NCBI RefSeq assembly: GCF_900604315.1
Contig: NZ_LR026978.1
Coordinates: 2,742,325 to 2,806,324, forward strand
Length of the DNA: 64,000 bases
Direction: 5' to 3'
From: [Erwinia] mediterraneensis
GTDB lineage: Bacteria; Pseudomonadota; Gammaproteobacteria; Enterobacterales; Enterobacteriaceae
Made by a program: the position numbers and the translations under genes
Shown here: positions 19,488 to 30,200 of the stretch, one piece after another
How positions within the stretch are numbered: the first letter of the stretch is position 1
How the letters are laid out: every line of letters starts with the position of its first letter
The notes under the pieces: generated by a model
What the model was told of the DNA's origin: nothing
Databases searched by the model: none
What the model saw: only the letters and a program-made list of their open reading frames with translations

Positions 19488-20390
19488 CTATTTCATCGCC
19501 TGGATGGCGTGCTCCAGCGCCGCATGCAGCAGCTGGCGGTCGTGACGGTAACGGATATCGGCGGCTTCCAGCGGCTCGCGCACCAGCAGCCGATCTTCCA
19601 CGCCGCTGATATCGGCGCAGGGGCTGACCACCACGGCGTCAATCACCCGCTTGCCAATCGCTTTTTCCATAATCGCCAGCTTGTCTGCCACTTTCAGGCT
19701 GGCGGCCGGGCTGAGTTCACGCCCGAGATTACCAATAAACACCATGGTGGCCGGGGTACGACGCAGCGCCTGCGCCATCTCATCCATCAGCAAAATCGGC
19801 ATCAGGCTGGTATAAAAGCTGCCGGGGCCGATCAGGATTAAATCCGCGTCGGCCACCGCTTCCAGCGCTTCGCGCGTTGGCGTCACGTTGGGATGCAGCA
19901 TTAACGCCTCGGGCGGCTGCGGCATCTCATCGATAGCGGTTTCGCCATACACCATGTTGCCCTCTGCATCCTGCGCCACCAGGTCCACCGGCTGTTCCGA
20001 CATCGGGATCAAAAAAGCATCGACTTTCAGCAGATTACGGATCAGGTTGATCGCCTCCAGCGGACGGACGCTGAGATGATCCAGCGCTTTCAGCATCAGG
20101 TTGCCGAGATTATGGCCAGCCAGCTCGCCATTACCGGCGAAGCGATATTCGAACATTGCCGAGGCGACGCTGGGTTCGGTGATCAGCTGGTTCAGGCAGT
20201 TGCGCATATCGCCCCAGGCGATGCCGCCTTCCGAGCGGCGGATACGTCCGGTCGACCCACCGTTGTCGGTGGTGGTGACAATGCCGGTTAAACGCGAGCC
20301 GAGCGACGAGAGGGCAGAGAGTACGCGTCCTAATCCGTGGCCGCCGCCCAGCGCGACCACCCGATCAAGATCTGCCAGAGTACGATTCAT
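19488..20390 (-). CDS. ybhK: YvcK/CofD-family protein YbhK
   Basis: 300 residues with the nucleotide-sugar-binding motif [16 protein letters not shown] and the [11 protein letters not shown] loop. In Gram-positive bacteria YvcK binds UDP-sugars and governs carbon use and cell shape; the enterobacterial role is unclear. Other conserved parts are [10 protein letters not shown] and [21 protein letters not shown] lies before the ATG. It is divergent from moaA. Confidence 0.92.
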   Translation of the reverse strand: MNRTLADLDRVVALGGGHGLGRVLSALSSLGSRLTGIVTTTDNGGSTGRIRRSEGGIAWGDMRNCLNQLITEPSVASAMFEYRFAGNGELAGHNLGNLMLKALDHLSVRPLEAINLIRNLLKVDAFLIPMSEQPVDLVAQDAEGNMVYGETAIDEMPQPPEALMLHPNVTPTREALEAVADADLILIGPGSFYTSLMPILLMDEMAQALRRTPATMVFIGNLGRELSPAASLKVADKLAIMEKAIGKRVIDAVVVSPCADISGVEDRLLVREPLEAADIRYRHDRQLLHAALEHAIQAMK

Positions 20391-20487
20391 AGGGCTCCTT
20401 ATTATCCGTTTCGCCAGACAGTAGCAACTGAGGCCAAAATTTGCAGCGCATTTTAGCCTATTCTGTAGTGATGATGCGGCGATAATT

Positions 20488-20511
20488 CGTTATGTATCAA
20501 TCTATACAGCG
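20488..20511. promoter_or_regulatory. candidate ModE box upstream of moaA
   Basis: A 24-bp element starting CGTTATGTAT and ending TATACAGCG, the same length and end pattern as the modA site in this window. ModE activates moaA in E. coli. The box lies about 76 bp before the riboswitch. Confidence 0.65.
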
Positions 20512-20586
20512 AAATCTGTGGTTGGCGCGCTAAGAAATTTCGCGCTACCATAATCGCTACCGCGTTGTTCCTGGAGAACAACTTAC

Positions 20587-20697
20587 ACTCAAGCCTGAAT
20601 GCCTAAGTCAAACGATAGGGGGTTCAGGCCGTAGCCGTCGAGCTGCCAGGGTGCAGGAAGAAATGACTGCATCTCCCGAATCTGGAAAGGTGTTCTG
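20587..20697 (+). ncRNA. molybdenum cofactor (Moco) riboswitch of moaA
   Basis: The leader shares the E. coli moaA Moco-RNA core, including GGAAGAAATGACT, CTCCCG and ATCTGGAAAGGTGT. Visible helices are GCCTGAA (20593-20599) with TTCAGGC (20623-20629), and TGCAG (20652-20656) with CTGCA (20667-20671). CCAG (20646-20649) can pair with CTGG (20682-20685), directly beside the AAAGG ribosome site (20686-20690). Cofactor binding could therefore block moaA translation. Confidence 0.9.
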
Positions 20698-21684
20698 GTG
20701 TCACAATTTACTGATGCTTTCTCGCGCCGGTTTTATTACCTGCGCCTGTCGGTCACGGATGTCTGTAATTTCCGCTGTACCTACTGTTTGCCTGATGGCT
20801 ATAAACCCCAGGGCGTACGCAATAAAAGTTTCCTTTCGCTTGATGAAATCCGGCGCGTAACCCGTGCTTTTGCCGCTGCCGGTACGGAAAAAGTGCGTTT
20901 AACCGGCGGCGAGCCGTCGTTACGCCGCGATTTCACTGACATCATCGCTGCCGTGCGTGAAAACGCCAGCATCCGCCAGATCGCGGTCACCACCAATGGC
21001 TATCGCCTGGCGCGCGACATCAAAGCGTGGCGCGCTGCTGGTCTGACCTCGGTTAACGTCAGCGTCGACAGTCTCGATGCCCGCCAGTTTCACGCCATTA
21101 CCGGACAGGATAAGTTCCATCAGGTGATGGCGGGCATCGACGCCGCATTTGACGCTGGCTTTGAAAAAGTCAAAGTCAACAGCGTGCTGATGCGCGACCT
21201 CAACAGCCACAGTCTCGCTACCTTTCTGGACTGGATCCGTCATCGTCCGATTCAGCTGCGTTTTATTGAGCTGATGGAAACCGGCGATGGCGGAGCGCTG
21301 TTCCGCCAGCAGCATATTTCCGGCGAAGTCATTCGCGATCAGCTGATTATGCAGGGCTGGCAGCGTCAGGTGCGCGGCCGCAGCGATGGCCCGGCGCAGG
21401 TGTTTCGCCATCCCGACTATCAGGGCGAGATCGGCCTGATTATGCCCTATGAAAAAGATTTCTGCGCCAGCTGTAACCGTCTGCGCGTCTCAGCCATCGG
21501 TAATCTGCATCTCTGCCTGTTTGGCGATGGCGGCGTTCCCCTGCGTGATCTGCTTGCCTCTGACGATCAGCAGGCGGAACTGCAGGCGCGCATTGCCCAT
21601 AGCCTGGGACAGAAAAAGCAGACCCATTTTCTGCATCAGGGCAATACCGGCATTACGCAAAATCTTTCGTTTATCGGCGGATAA
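20698..21684 (+). CDS. moaA: GTP 3',8-cyclase MoaA
   Basis: Radical SAM enzyme that with MoaC makes cyclic pyranopterin monophosphate, the first step of molybdopterin synthesis. 328 residues from a GTG start, fixed by alignment of MSQFTDAF to E. coli and by AAAGG 7 nt upstream. The SAM cluster cysteines are C23, C27 and C30 (CNFRCTYC). The C-terminal cluster lies in FCASCNRLR and LHLCLF. The conserved C-terminal GG needed for GTP chemistry is present. Confidence 0.97.
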   Translation: MSQFTDAFSRRFYYLRLSVTDVCNFRCTYCLPDGYKPQGVRNKSFLSLDEIRRVTRAFAAAGTEKVRLTGGEPSLRRDFTDIIAAVRENASIRQIAVTTNGYRLARDIKAWRAAGLTSVNVSVDSLDARQFHAITGQDKFHQVMAGIDAAFDAGFEKVKVNSVLMRDLNSHSLATFLDWIRHRPIQLRFIELMETGDGGALFRQQHISGEVIRDQLIMQGWQRQVRGRSDGPAQVFRHPDYQGEIGLIMPYEKDFCASCNRLRVSAIGNLHLCLFGDGGVPLRDLLASDDQQAELQARIAHSLGQKKQTHFLHQGNTGITQNLSFIGG

Positions 21685-21701
21685 TCACAGGAGCTAAGGC
21701 A

Positions 21702-22217
21702 ATGAGTAAACCTTCTGGCGAACTTCTTCCCGTTCAGGTCGCCATCTTAACCGTCTCTGACAGCCGTGACGCGAGCAATGACACCTCCGGCGACTACCTG
21801 CGCGAGGCGGTGATCGCCGCCGGACACAGCGTGATTGACCACGCTATCGTGGCGGATAACCGCTACCGCATTCGCGCCACGGTCTCCAGCTGGATTGCCA
21901 GCAGAGATGTTCAGGTGGTGATTGTTAACGGCGGTACCGGTTTTCACAGCAAAAACAGCACCCCGGAAGCGCTGCTGCCGCTGTTCGACCGGGAAATTGA
22001 GGGCTTTGGCGAGCTGTTCCGTATGCTCTCGTATGAGGATATCGGCAGCGCCACCCTGCAATCCCGTGCCGTCGCTGGTCTGGCCAATGAAACACTGATT
22101 TTCGCAGTGCCCGGCTCGGGCAGCGCCTGTCGCTGCGCCTGGGAGCGCATCATCAGCGATCAGATCGACGCCCGTACGCGCCCCTGTAATTTTATTTCTC
22201 ACCTGAAGAAAGTTTGA
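21702..22217 (+). CDS. moaB: molybdopterin adenylyltransferase-family protein MoaB
   Basis: MogA/MoaB-type fold that binds molybdopterin. 171 residues. [28 protein letters not shown] and [15 protein letters not shown] are family motifs. E. coli MoaB is dispensable for cofactor synthesis because MogA performs the adenylation. It begins 17 bp after moaA. Confidence 0.95.
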   Translation: MSKPSGELLPVQVAILTVSDSRDASNDTSGDYLREAVIAAGHSVIDHAIVADNRYRIRATVSSWIASRDVQVVIVNGGTGFHSKNSTPEALLPLFDREIEGFGELFRMLSYEDIGSATLQSRAVAGLANETLIFAVPGSGSACRCAWERIISDQIDARTRPCNFISHLKKV

Positions 22218-22219
22218 GT

Positions 22220-22705
22220 ATGTCGCAACTAACCCATATTAACGCCGCCGGCGAAGCGCACATGGTGGATGTCTCCGCCAAGGCGGAAACGGTGCGCGAA
22301 GCGCGTGCCGGGGCTTTTGTCCTGATGAACGCCGAAACCCTGCAGATGATTATGCAGGGCAGCCATCACAAAGGGGATGTCTTTGCTACCGCGCGCATCG
22401 CCGGTATTCAGGCGGCCAAGCGCACCTGGGAACTGATCCCGCTCTGCCATCCGCTGATGCTGAGTAAGGTAGAAGTGAACCTGATGGCAGAGCCGGAACA
22501 TAACCGGGTGCGTATCGATACGCTGTGCCGTCTGACCGGCAAAACCGGCGTGGAGATGGAGGCGTTGACCGCGGCTTCCGTGGCCGCGCTCACCATTTAC
22601 GATATGTGCAAAGCGGTGCAGAAGGATATCGTGATTGATCAGCTGCGTCTGCTGAGCAAAAGCGGCGGTAAATCAGGCGATTTTCAGGTGGCAGACAATG
22701 ATTAA
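22220..22705 (+). CDS. moaC: cyclic pyranopterin monophosphate synthase MoaC
   Basis: Converts the MoaA product into cPMP. The ATG at 22220 gives 161 residues, the E. coli length; an in-frame TTG at 22214 would add only two. Active-site segments are [25 protein letters not shown] and the [12 protein letters not shown] stretch. It lies 2 bp after the moaB stop and overlaps moaD by 8 nt. Confidence 0.96.
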   Translation: MSQLTHINAAGEAHMVDVSAKAETVREARAGAFVLMNAETLQMIMQGSHHKGDVFATARIAGIQAAKRTWELIPLCHPLMLSKVEVNLMAEPEHNRVRIDTLCRLTGKTGVEMEALTAASVAALTIYDMCKAVQKDIVIDQLRLLSKSGGKSGDFQVADND

Positions 22706-22943
22706 AGTGCTTTTTTTCGCCCAGGTGCGTGAGTTGACCGGCACCGCCTCGCTGGAGGTGGAAGCCTCTTTTTCCGATGTGGCGGCACTGCGCGCCGCGC
22801 TGACGCAGCGTGGCGATCGCTGGGCGCTGGCGCTGGAGTCCGGCAAGCTGCTGGCGGCGGTTAATCAGACGCTGGTGCCGATGACGCATCCGTTGCAGGC
22901 GGGCGATGAAGTCGCCTTTTTCCCACCGGTGACCGGAGGCTGA
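22698..22943 (+). CDS. moaD: molybdopterin synthase sulfur-carrier subunit MoaD
   Basis: Small ubiquitin-like sulfur carrier, 81 residues. It ends in the required PVTGG, whose terminal glycine is adenylated by MoeB and then thiocarboxylated. It starts [15 protein letters not shown]. It pairs with MoaE, whose gene begins 1 bp later. Confidence 0.96.
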   Translation: MIKVLFFAQVRELTGTASLEVEASFSDVAALRAALTQRGDRWALALESGKLLAAVNQTLVPMTHPLQAGDEVAFFPPVTGG

Positions 22944-22944
22944 G

Positions 22945-23397
22945 ATGGATACCCGTATTCGTGTCGGCAGCGCCCCTTTCAGCATGGCGGAGGAGTATCA
23001 GTGGCTCGCCGCCTGTGATGACGATGGTGCCGTGGTCACCTTCACCGGTAAGGTGCGCAACCACAATCTGGGCGACAGCGTGGCCGCCCTGACACTGGAA
23101 CACTATCCCGGCATGACCGAGAAGGCGTTACAGGAGATCGTGACACAGGCGCGGCAGCGCTGGCCGCTGCAGCGCGTCACGGTGATCCATCGTGTAGGCG
23201 AACTGTTTCCCGGCGATGAGATTGTGCTGGTCGGCGTCAGTGGCGCCCATCGCGGCGCTGCCTTTGCCGCTGCCGAATTTATGATGGATTACCTGAAAAC
23301 GCGCGCGCCCTTCTGGAAGCGGGAAGCGACCGCCGGAGGCGATCGCTGGGTTGACGCGCGCGACAGCGACCATCAGGCGGCCAGCCGCTGGGATTAA
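22945..23397 (+). CDS. moaE: molybdopterin synthase catalytic subunit MoaE
   Basis: Transfers sulfur from MoaD thiocarboxylate to cPMP, giving molybdopterin. 150 residues. VTFTGKVRNHNLGD, LEHYPGMTEKAL and the substrate-lysine region APFWKRE are conserved. Its stop overlaps that of the convergent lipoprotein gene by 4 nt, the left boundary of an accessory segment. Confidence 0.96.
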   Translation: MDTRIRVGSAPFSMAEEYQWLAACDDDGAVVTFTGKVRNHNLGDSVAALTLEHYPGMTEKALQEIVTQARQRWPLQRVTVIHRVGELFPGDEIVLVGVSGAHRGAAFAAAEFMMDYLKTRAPFWKREATAGGDRWVDARDSDHQAASRWD

Positions 23398-24185
23398 GGC
23401 GTGGTGTGCTTCAGCTGCTCCGCCGGGGCGAAATGAGTTTCACCCTGGGCGTGTTCGCCGCTCCCTTTGACGCGCTGCAGCTGAATCACCTCACCCTGCT
23501 GCCAGGCGTTAGCGCCGGGCACCGTGGGCCGGGTAACAATATCGGCCCGCTGCTGCCGAATTGCTTTGCTGTCGACGTCGAAACGCTTGTCGCGATCGGC
23601 CAGCAGACGATTATCCAGCTGACCATCTGCGGTAAAGCCCATCATTAATGCCGGAATCCCTACCGGTAAGGTTTTATCGCGATCGGTATGCCAGGTGTGC
23701 CAGGTTTTGCCGTAAGTGTTAGCCACTTTGGTCATCAGCGCCTTCTCTGCGGTCTGGGGCAGGCCGGGGGCGATCAGGGAACCCGATTTCACTTCGTACT
23801 GGTGGCTGTGCCACAGCTTTTTCTCTTCCGGCGGCAGCGTTTTGAACAGGCGCTCGCTGATCATGTACTCCACACCCATCAGCCGGGCATCGCGCGTGTT
23901 GCCATCGTAGATCACCGCCTGCATCACATCCTCATTCAGTACGGTCACATAATGGTGCGCTTCCATTTGCCCGTTGCGATCGCCATTATAGAAATGGAAG
24001 CCATCCAGATAAGCATTGATCGCCTCAATGGGTGGGCGCGACTGCATCAGCGCTGCGCCCGCATCCAGCATCTCTAACTTGCCCGAGGCAGGCGCGCCCG
24101 GGGTATTGACCTGCGCCGGTGTATTATTGGCGCCGCAGCCGCTTACCAGCAGCGACAGCGCGAGGCCTGACCAGAACTTCACCAT
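23394..24185 (-). CDS. OBAP/DUF1264-family lipoprotein
   Basis: 263 residues from the ATG at 24185, preceded by GGAGAGAAG. The signal peptide ends in a lipobox (LLVSGC), so the product should be lipid-anchored. The body carries GFHFYNGDRNGQMEAHHY, VIYDGNTRDARLMGVEYMI and KKLWHSHQYEVKSG, hallmarks of the DUF1264 family related to plant oil-body-associated proteins. Function in bacteria is unknown. It sits directly after the giant gene on the same strand; they could be cotranscribed, but nothing visible shows it. Confidence 0.82.
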   Translation of the reverse strand: MVKFWSGLALSLLVSGCGANNTPAQVNTPGAPASGKLEMLDAGAALMQSRPPIEAINAYLDGFHFYNGDRNGQMEAHHYVTVLNEDVMQAVIYDGNTRDARLMGVEYMISERLFKTLPPEEKKLWHSHQYEVKSGSLIAPGLPQTAEKALMTKVANTYGKTWHTWHTDRDKTLPVGIPALMMGFTADGQLDNRLLADRDKRFDVDSKAIRQQRADIVTRPTVPGANAWQQGEVIQLQRVKGSGEHAQGETHFAPAEQLKHTTP

Positions 24186-24270
24186 GCTTCTCTCCACCAG
24201 TAAAAATTTGAGTATAGTGGATGCCGCCAGAAGCTCCGGTTTTTCGCCCGCAAGGGAAGGGGGGCGCGGT

Positions 24271-27200
24271 TTAAAATATCACCGGCTGAACGCGCTTTTC
24301 CGCTTCACGCTCAACCAGTGCGGAAAAGAGCTTTATCAGCCCGCTAAGCATTTGCGCATTTGCGTGTTCGGGTGCTGCAGTGACGTCGGGACTGCGTTTG
24401 TTGATCCCACCGGGAACTATGCTCACCTCGCCCTGCGCTGAAACGGAAAAAGCCTTATCGATTTTCATCACGATATCCGCATGACAATCGGCATTATTCG
24501 CGACCAGTTTTGTCCGCCACCAGGGATCGTCCATGCTATTCAGGAATTGCTGTCTGAGACTGTCGGTGACCACCTCATCTTCAGAAAGTTTAAAAAAGGC
24601 TCTGACCGTGTCTTCAGGGTAAGAGATATTGTAATCGCGGTTTAATTGCAGGCCGGCCAGGGTATCCGGTATGCCATCGACGTTTTTCAGATAGATTAAA
24701 TCCCGGGTCCAGGCAAAGTGCGAAAGTTCATGGATTAACGATCCCGATAAACCGTCAGAGGCGTAAGCCGCATTAGCCATATTAATAAAAATGGTCCTTT
24801 TGGCATCGCGCGGATGAATAAAGGCAACGGTTCTGGGCATACCCACTTCTTCCCGTTCCTGATAAAAAAACAGATTATCGCTGGTGATATTCAGGCGGTT
24901 AATGGCTTTATTGCGCGCATTGAGATTGTTCAGTACCGTTTCGATATAGTGCGGCAGTTCGCTGTTAATCAGCGGACTGATTAAACCGTAGAGGGCGCGC
25001 TTTATCGCCTCATCACCCGCTTTCGCCTTCTCGATAACTGTAATCGCTTTGATAATTTTGCTTTTCACCTGTGGCAGCAGGTTCATGGCCCGGACGGCAT
25101 ATTCTTTCATTTTTGCGGTCGGCAAGCGCTGCAGGCCGATATAACCCGGGCCGTAGACCGTCATGCCCTGTTCCTGCATATCCGCTACCAGCGTCGCCCT
25201 GTCACCCGGCGCGGGCTGCACCTCCACCGGCGCATCAAACAGATCTGAGGGATAAGATTCGAGACTCGGCAAAGAGTCTGAAGAGATGGGCGTCTCCACC
25301 GGGGAGGTGGACGGGCTATGCGACGCGCCTGTATCCGACAAATGCTCCGCCGCATCCTCCTCACCGGCGGGTCTGCGCCAGCACAGCAGATGCTCCAGGC
25401 AGCGATAACGCTCGCCGTGCAGCAGCCGCGGCTGGCTGATATCACCGGGTGAAGCGGCCTGTCCATGGAAGATACTGTCAAACAGATGTTCTTTATGTCC
25501 GGACAGCGCCAGACTCAACAGCTCCCCGGTGCGCTTTGCCCGGTTTTTAAATAAAAAACGGGTAAATTTTTCGCTGGCGTAACGGGCTGCCAGTTCCGTA
25601 AAGGGCAGCGGATTAAAGGCGCGCAGCGCTAAAAGCGCCGTCTTTTTCGCGAGCGTCGGGGCATTTTTACCCAGTTCGCTTAACAAACGGGTAGTGGCGC
25701 GGCGAATGCCGGTGCGCGAGGCCTGGTGAATAAACGCGTCGGTGGCTCTGTAACTTCCCTGCACCAGTTCATTAAGCGTATCGGTCAGGTTTAATAACAG
25801 GAACAGGCTTTCAACCGCATAGCTATTGGCGCTGACAGGGTAGTTTCCGTCATGGATTTTCTCATTAATAATGGTGCCGAAAGGGATAAAGCTCAGGATC
25901 TTTTCCCCGGTGCTTTCAATATCGTTGTAAATCACCTCCATTTTTTCTGCGACTTCCGTTAACGCCTGCTGGTACTGCGTATTGATGGTTGCCACGATAG
26001 CCAGCTGACCCGGCTGTTCCTGAAAACGATAGACGGCGATTTTCTCCTGTCCGCTGATTTCCAGCGTGCTGTGTCTGATCCAGCGGGCGGGTGCGCTGCC
26101 CAGGCTGTTAAGGGCAATAATACATTCCTGGCTGTGCGGCGCTGTCGGGAAATACTCCAGGCTGCGTTCATCTTCCTTAAAATGAAAAGGGATCAGGTTA
26201 TCTTGCAGCTGCCGGGCTGAATATTGTCTGAGACACGGCAAATCCTGCAAACCGACGACAGGCTGTGTCATCCTGAAATAACGCATGGCGAAAACGCCCT
26301 CGGTAGTACAGGAAACGATAAAATTATTTCCGGCGGTGAGAATAATGCAGAGATCGTTTTCCCGCCCGTCCAGCGGTGGAAAAGGGGCAACCGCCGCTTT
26401 GCGAATGGCCCGCTCATTAACATGGCGGGCATACCAGATTTTCTTTGCCGGTTGCGTCAGCTCTTTTTCATCGATGCCGCACAGCAGTAACTGCAGCCAG
26501 GCGGTTTTTTGCGCCTCATTCCGCAGATCATTTTTGCGGTAGTTAACAAACTGCGCCGTATAGCTGGCCAGGCTCTGGTCCGCTAATTCAGAGCGTTTTT
26601 TCAGCGAAAAGACCGAACGGTAAGTGGCGCAATATTGATCAAGCAGTTGCTTGTTGCCGATCTCACGCTCGTTTTTTAAAAATATGGCGATGAGCTTTGC
26701 GGGTGACAGGAAATGCCATATCAGCGCGCTTTTCAAGCTCTCCTGACGGGTGGGATGGTGAAGTGTATCTGTCGCAAACATGCTCAGCAGCGCCGGGCGC
26801 AAAGGCGTAAACCTTTCGTCGTAATAAAGCAGCCAGTAAAGGCTGGCAAACAGCAGCAGCGCTTCCGCCGCAATATGTTCACTGCGCGTTACCTGATGAT
26901 AAATATTCAGCGCCTGGATGCTGTTCAGGCCATCCGCCTGAATAAAAAACTCCACGGCCGCGATTTTCGTATCATTTATTTTCTCTTCAGCGCTGTTGGC
27001 CGGGGAGCGGGCGATGATGCCTGGCAGGGGATTTAACCGGGCGCTATTTTTCATGCCCGCTTTATCAATAATCAATGCGAGCAACGCCGCGATCTTTTTA
27101 CGTCCGTCAAAGGCATCATGCAAAAAAGCGATTTCCGTTGCCGCCTTTTCCAGCGGTTCGCGGGATGTGGTGCGGGCGGACGCAGTGCTGAACCTGACAG

Positions 27201-30200
27201 CCTGGGTGCAGGTGCGGGTGAGGGCGTCGCTGGCGTGACGGATCAAAGTATTAAACAGGTCGGTTAACCATGCCTGTAGTGAAAGGTCGCCGGGCATGTC
27301 ATAAGCGAGCATCTGCAGCAGCAGAGACTCATTCAGATCAAGAAAGGTTTTAAGCGTCTGTTTCCCGGCGGCGTCAGCCTCTGCCTTGCGCATAATGCTG
27401 TAGCGATGATCTTTAAATAAAGCGAGCGCCGCCGGTGAGTTACCTGACGACTTTTCCAGTTGCTGGCTGACGGTGGTGTTAATCCGCTGATTAGTGAGCA
27501 GCAGCTTATAGAAAAGATATTGCTCTTCGAGATTGGCATTGACGCTGATTTGTTGTCCGACGCTCAGCATGTTGCCGACAGGCAGGGCGGACGGGGCGCT
27601 CAGCAACGGGTAATTCAGCGCGAACAGCTGATGAAAACGCGCCTGGGTCAGAAATGCCGGCGGATCCTGTTCCTGTTGCAGCGCAGTAATAATGCGCATC
27701 AACGTCGGCTGCAGGTGGGTTTGTATCACCAGGCGGGCAAAATGCGCGGCGTGATGCTCTCCTTCCTGTGGCGTCAGTTCACCGGAAAGAAATTTCCCTG
27801 TTGCGCTCTCCGCGGGGCTGGCCTGAGGCAGCATAGCGACAAAATAGTCCCGCAGCTGGCTGGCTTCACTGAAAGGCGCGAGAGCATGCAGATTCTTTAC
27901 GTCCCGTTGAGCAAAAATCCTGTTCAGGCGCTGGAGGGTAAAATGAAAAAACTTTTCTGCCAGCGCCTGATAATCATTTTCCGCCCGCCCGGCAACGACG
28001 GGCGCGGCAAATGCGAATGCAACCGCTGCGCTGTCCATCTGCCGGAACAGCTGGCAGATATAAAACCCGTCATAAAAGGCCGTGATTTTTTTCAGGGTGG
28101 TGTTCAGGCGGGTTATTCTGGCGGTGAGATGGGGACGATGTACCGCAATATAATGGCGGGTATAAGGCCCGATTTTATGCAGCAGCAAGCAGATATGCTG
28201 CAGATAACTGAGATCGCTGTGGCTGATAAACAGGTGGTGCTTACAGATTGTTTTTCCTTCACTCACCAGCTGGGCGGCTAAATGGGTTAACAGCGCCTCA
28301 CCGGCGAACAGAGGGGGCTGGTCTGGCGGTTGTTTCTGATACAGAAAGGCTACATAGCTTTTAATCCGCTGTTGCAGTGGCTCGTCAGGCAGCCCGGCAA
28401 TCAGACACGGGTAGCCGGTAGCGAGAAAATCCTGCTGACAAATGGCGGACGCATAAAAAAAGAACCTCTGCTTATGGTCGGCGCAATATTTCTTTAAAGC
28501 GGTATATTTCTGCGCGCTCAGCATCGCAAACAGCGTGCTCAGGGCATCTTTTAACTCGCTGGCTACCGCCTGCGTGCGGGTGAAAAAATAGTCGTTTTCC
28601 TGCAGGGCGATCAGTTTGCTCAGGGTCTCGATAACTTCAATCGCCAGTAGAGGAAATTTGACCTGCCCCTGGTAGGGCATGCGTTTTTCATCTGGCGCCC
28701 CTTTACGTATGCCGTGCTCAATAACATGGTGATGTTTCAGCGCACCCTGAATAATCAGCGCCAGAATCAGAGACGCGTCACTTTTTTCATCCGTGAAGGC
28801 AGGAAAGAGGGTGCGTAAGAGTTCTGCCGGATCGTTGTGCAGGTAAAAAGGGAGTGGCGTACCCTCCGGTTTTTCACTCTTCTCCGCCAGGCCGCTTGCG
28901 GAGTGACGTTTCGCCCGTACTGCGGAAACCGCAGGCGGGATGGTGACAGCCTCGATATAGCTGTCAGCATCCCGTTCTGTTAACGCGATCAGTGCACTGA
29001 AGCCAGGCAGGCTGGTGATATCGGCGACCAGGCCAGCGGGCAGCGCCTCTTCTGCCCGCCGGGGCGCCGCCGTCGGACGTGTTATACCGCGATAAATAAG
29101 CCAGCTGCCGATGCTGAGAGCCATCATGCCGGACAGAAGAGGAAGCGGGGCGAGAGCACGCCTTTGCCTGTCAGCCGGTGAGCGCATCCCGTCAGCTGAC
29201 TGATGGCGCTGGCAGAGGGCATACACAAGGGCGCCCGCACCAACAATTTCCAGCGAAACGCCGGTAGTCAGGCTAAGCCCGGCGGACCAGGCGGATGCAT
29301 GGGCGGGTGACACGACTGGCGCGCCACTGGCGCTGGCGGCGGCAGCGCCCGGCAACAGAGAGGGAAAATGCATCTGCTCTATGCCCTGCATCAGCGCGTC
29401 AGAAAGCCACTCCTCCACTTTGTGCGTCAGCCACTGCCCCAGGGTCTGAAACTCCGGATGCGGGCTGTTGATTAACGCATTGATCCCGTTGAGGCTCCAT
29501 TCCCACCAGCTTGCGCCTGACGGTAACCCGGGCATCCGCTGCCAGGCCTGACGGAACAGGGGGATAAACGGCAGCAAATCAATGATTCTGCTTAACTGGG
29601 GATAACGTTCGACCACCGGGTGATCCTTCAGTTGTGCCGCCAGACGTGTCAACGCCTCTTTGCTGCGCTGGTGGTCTTTCGCCCGCAGCGCCTGATAAAC
29701 CTGTAATAGCAGCATGGCATACAGATAGTGCTGATAAAAAAAGCGTATCTGGTGATCGCTGCTCCGGTCGTGAAGGGCAAACCAGCGTAAAGCACTCTCC
29801 CAGCTGTTAAGGGCAGAGATCTCCCGGGCACAGTTCAGGGTGGCGGCTGCGAGTGGGTTAGCGGTCAACCAGTCAATCAGACAACTGTGCGCATAATGTT
29901 TCAGCGTACCCTGCAGCGTCTCAGCCAGGCGGATAAACATCTCGCTCCAGCTCTCCGTCGTGCTGGCGCGCTGGTAGCAGTGCCATAAATTGCGAAGCAG
30001 TTCGGCCGGAAGAGATGCGCCCGCGAAATGATTCATGAGCAGCGGTGCCAGCGCATAAACGCCCTGCCGCAGCACCGCTTCTACATTGCGCTGTGTCGGG
30101 CAAATCATCGCTTCCAGTAGCTTCAGGCTGTTCTGCTCCTCTCCGCTGCCGGTCAGCCAGGCCAGCGGCGGCAGCGCAGTAATGTCGTTCTGCCTGAGCT

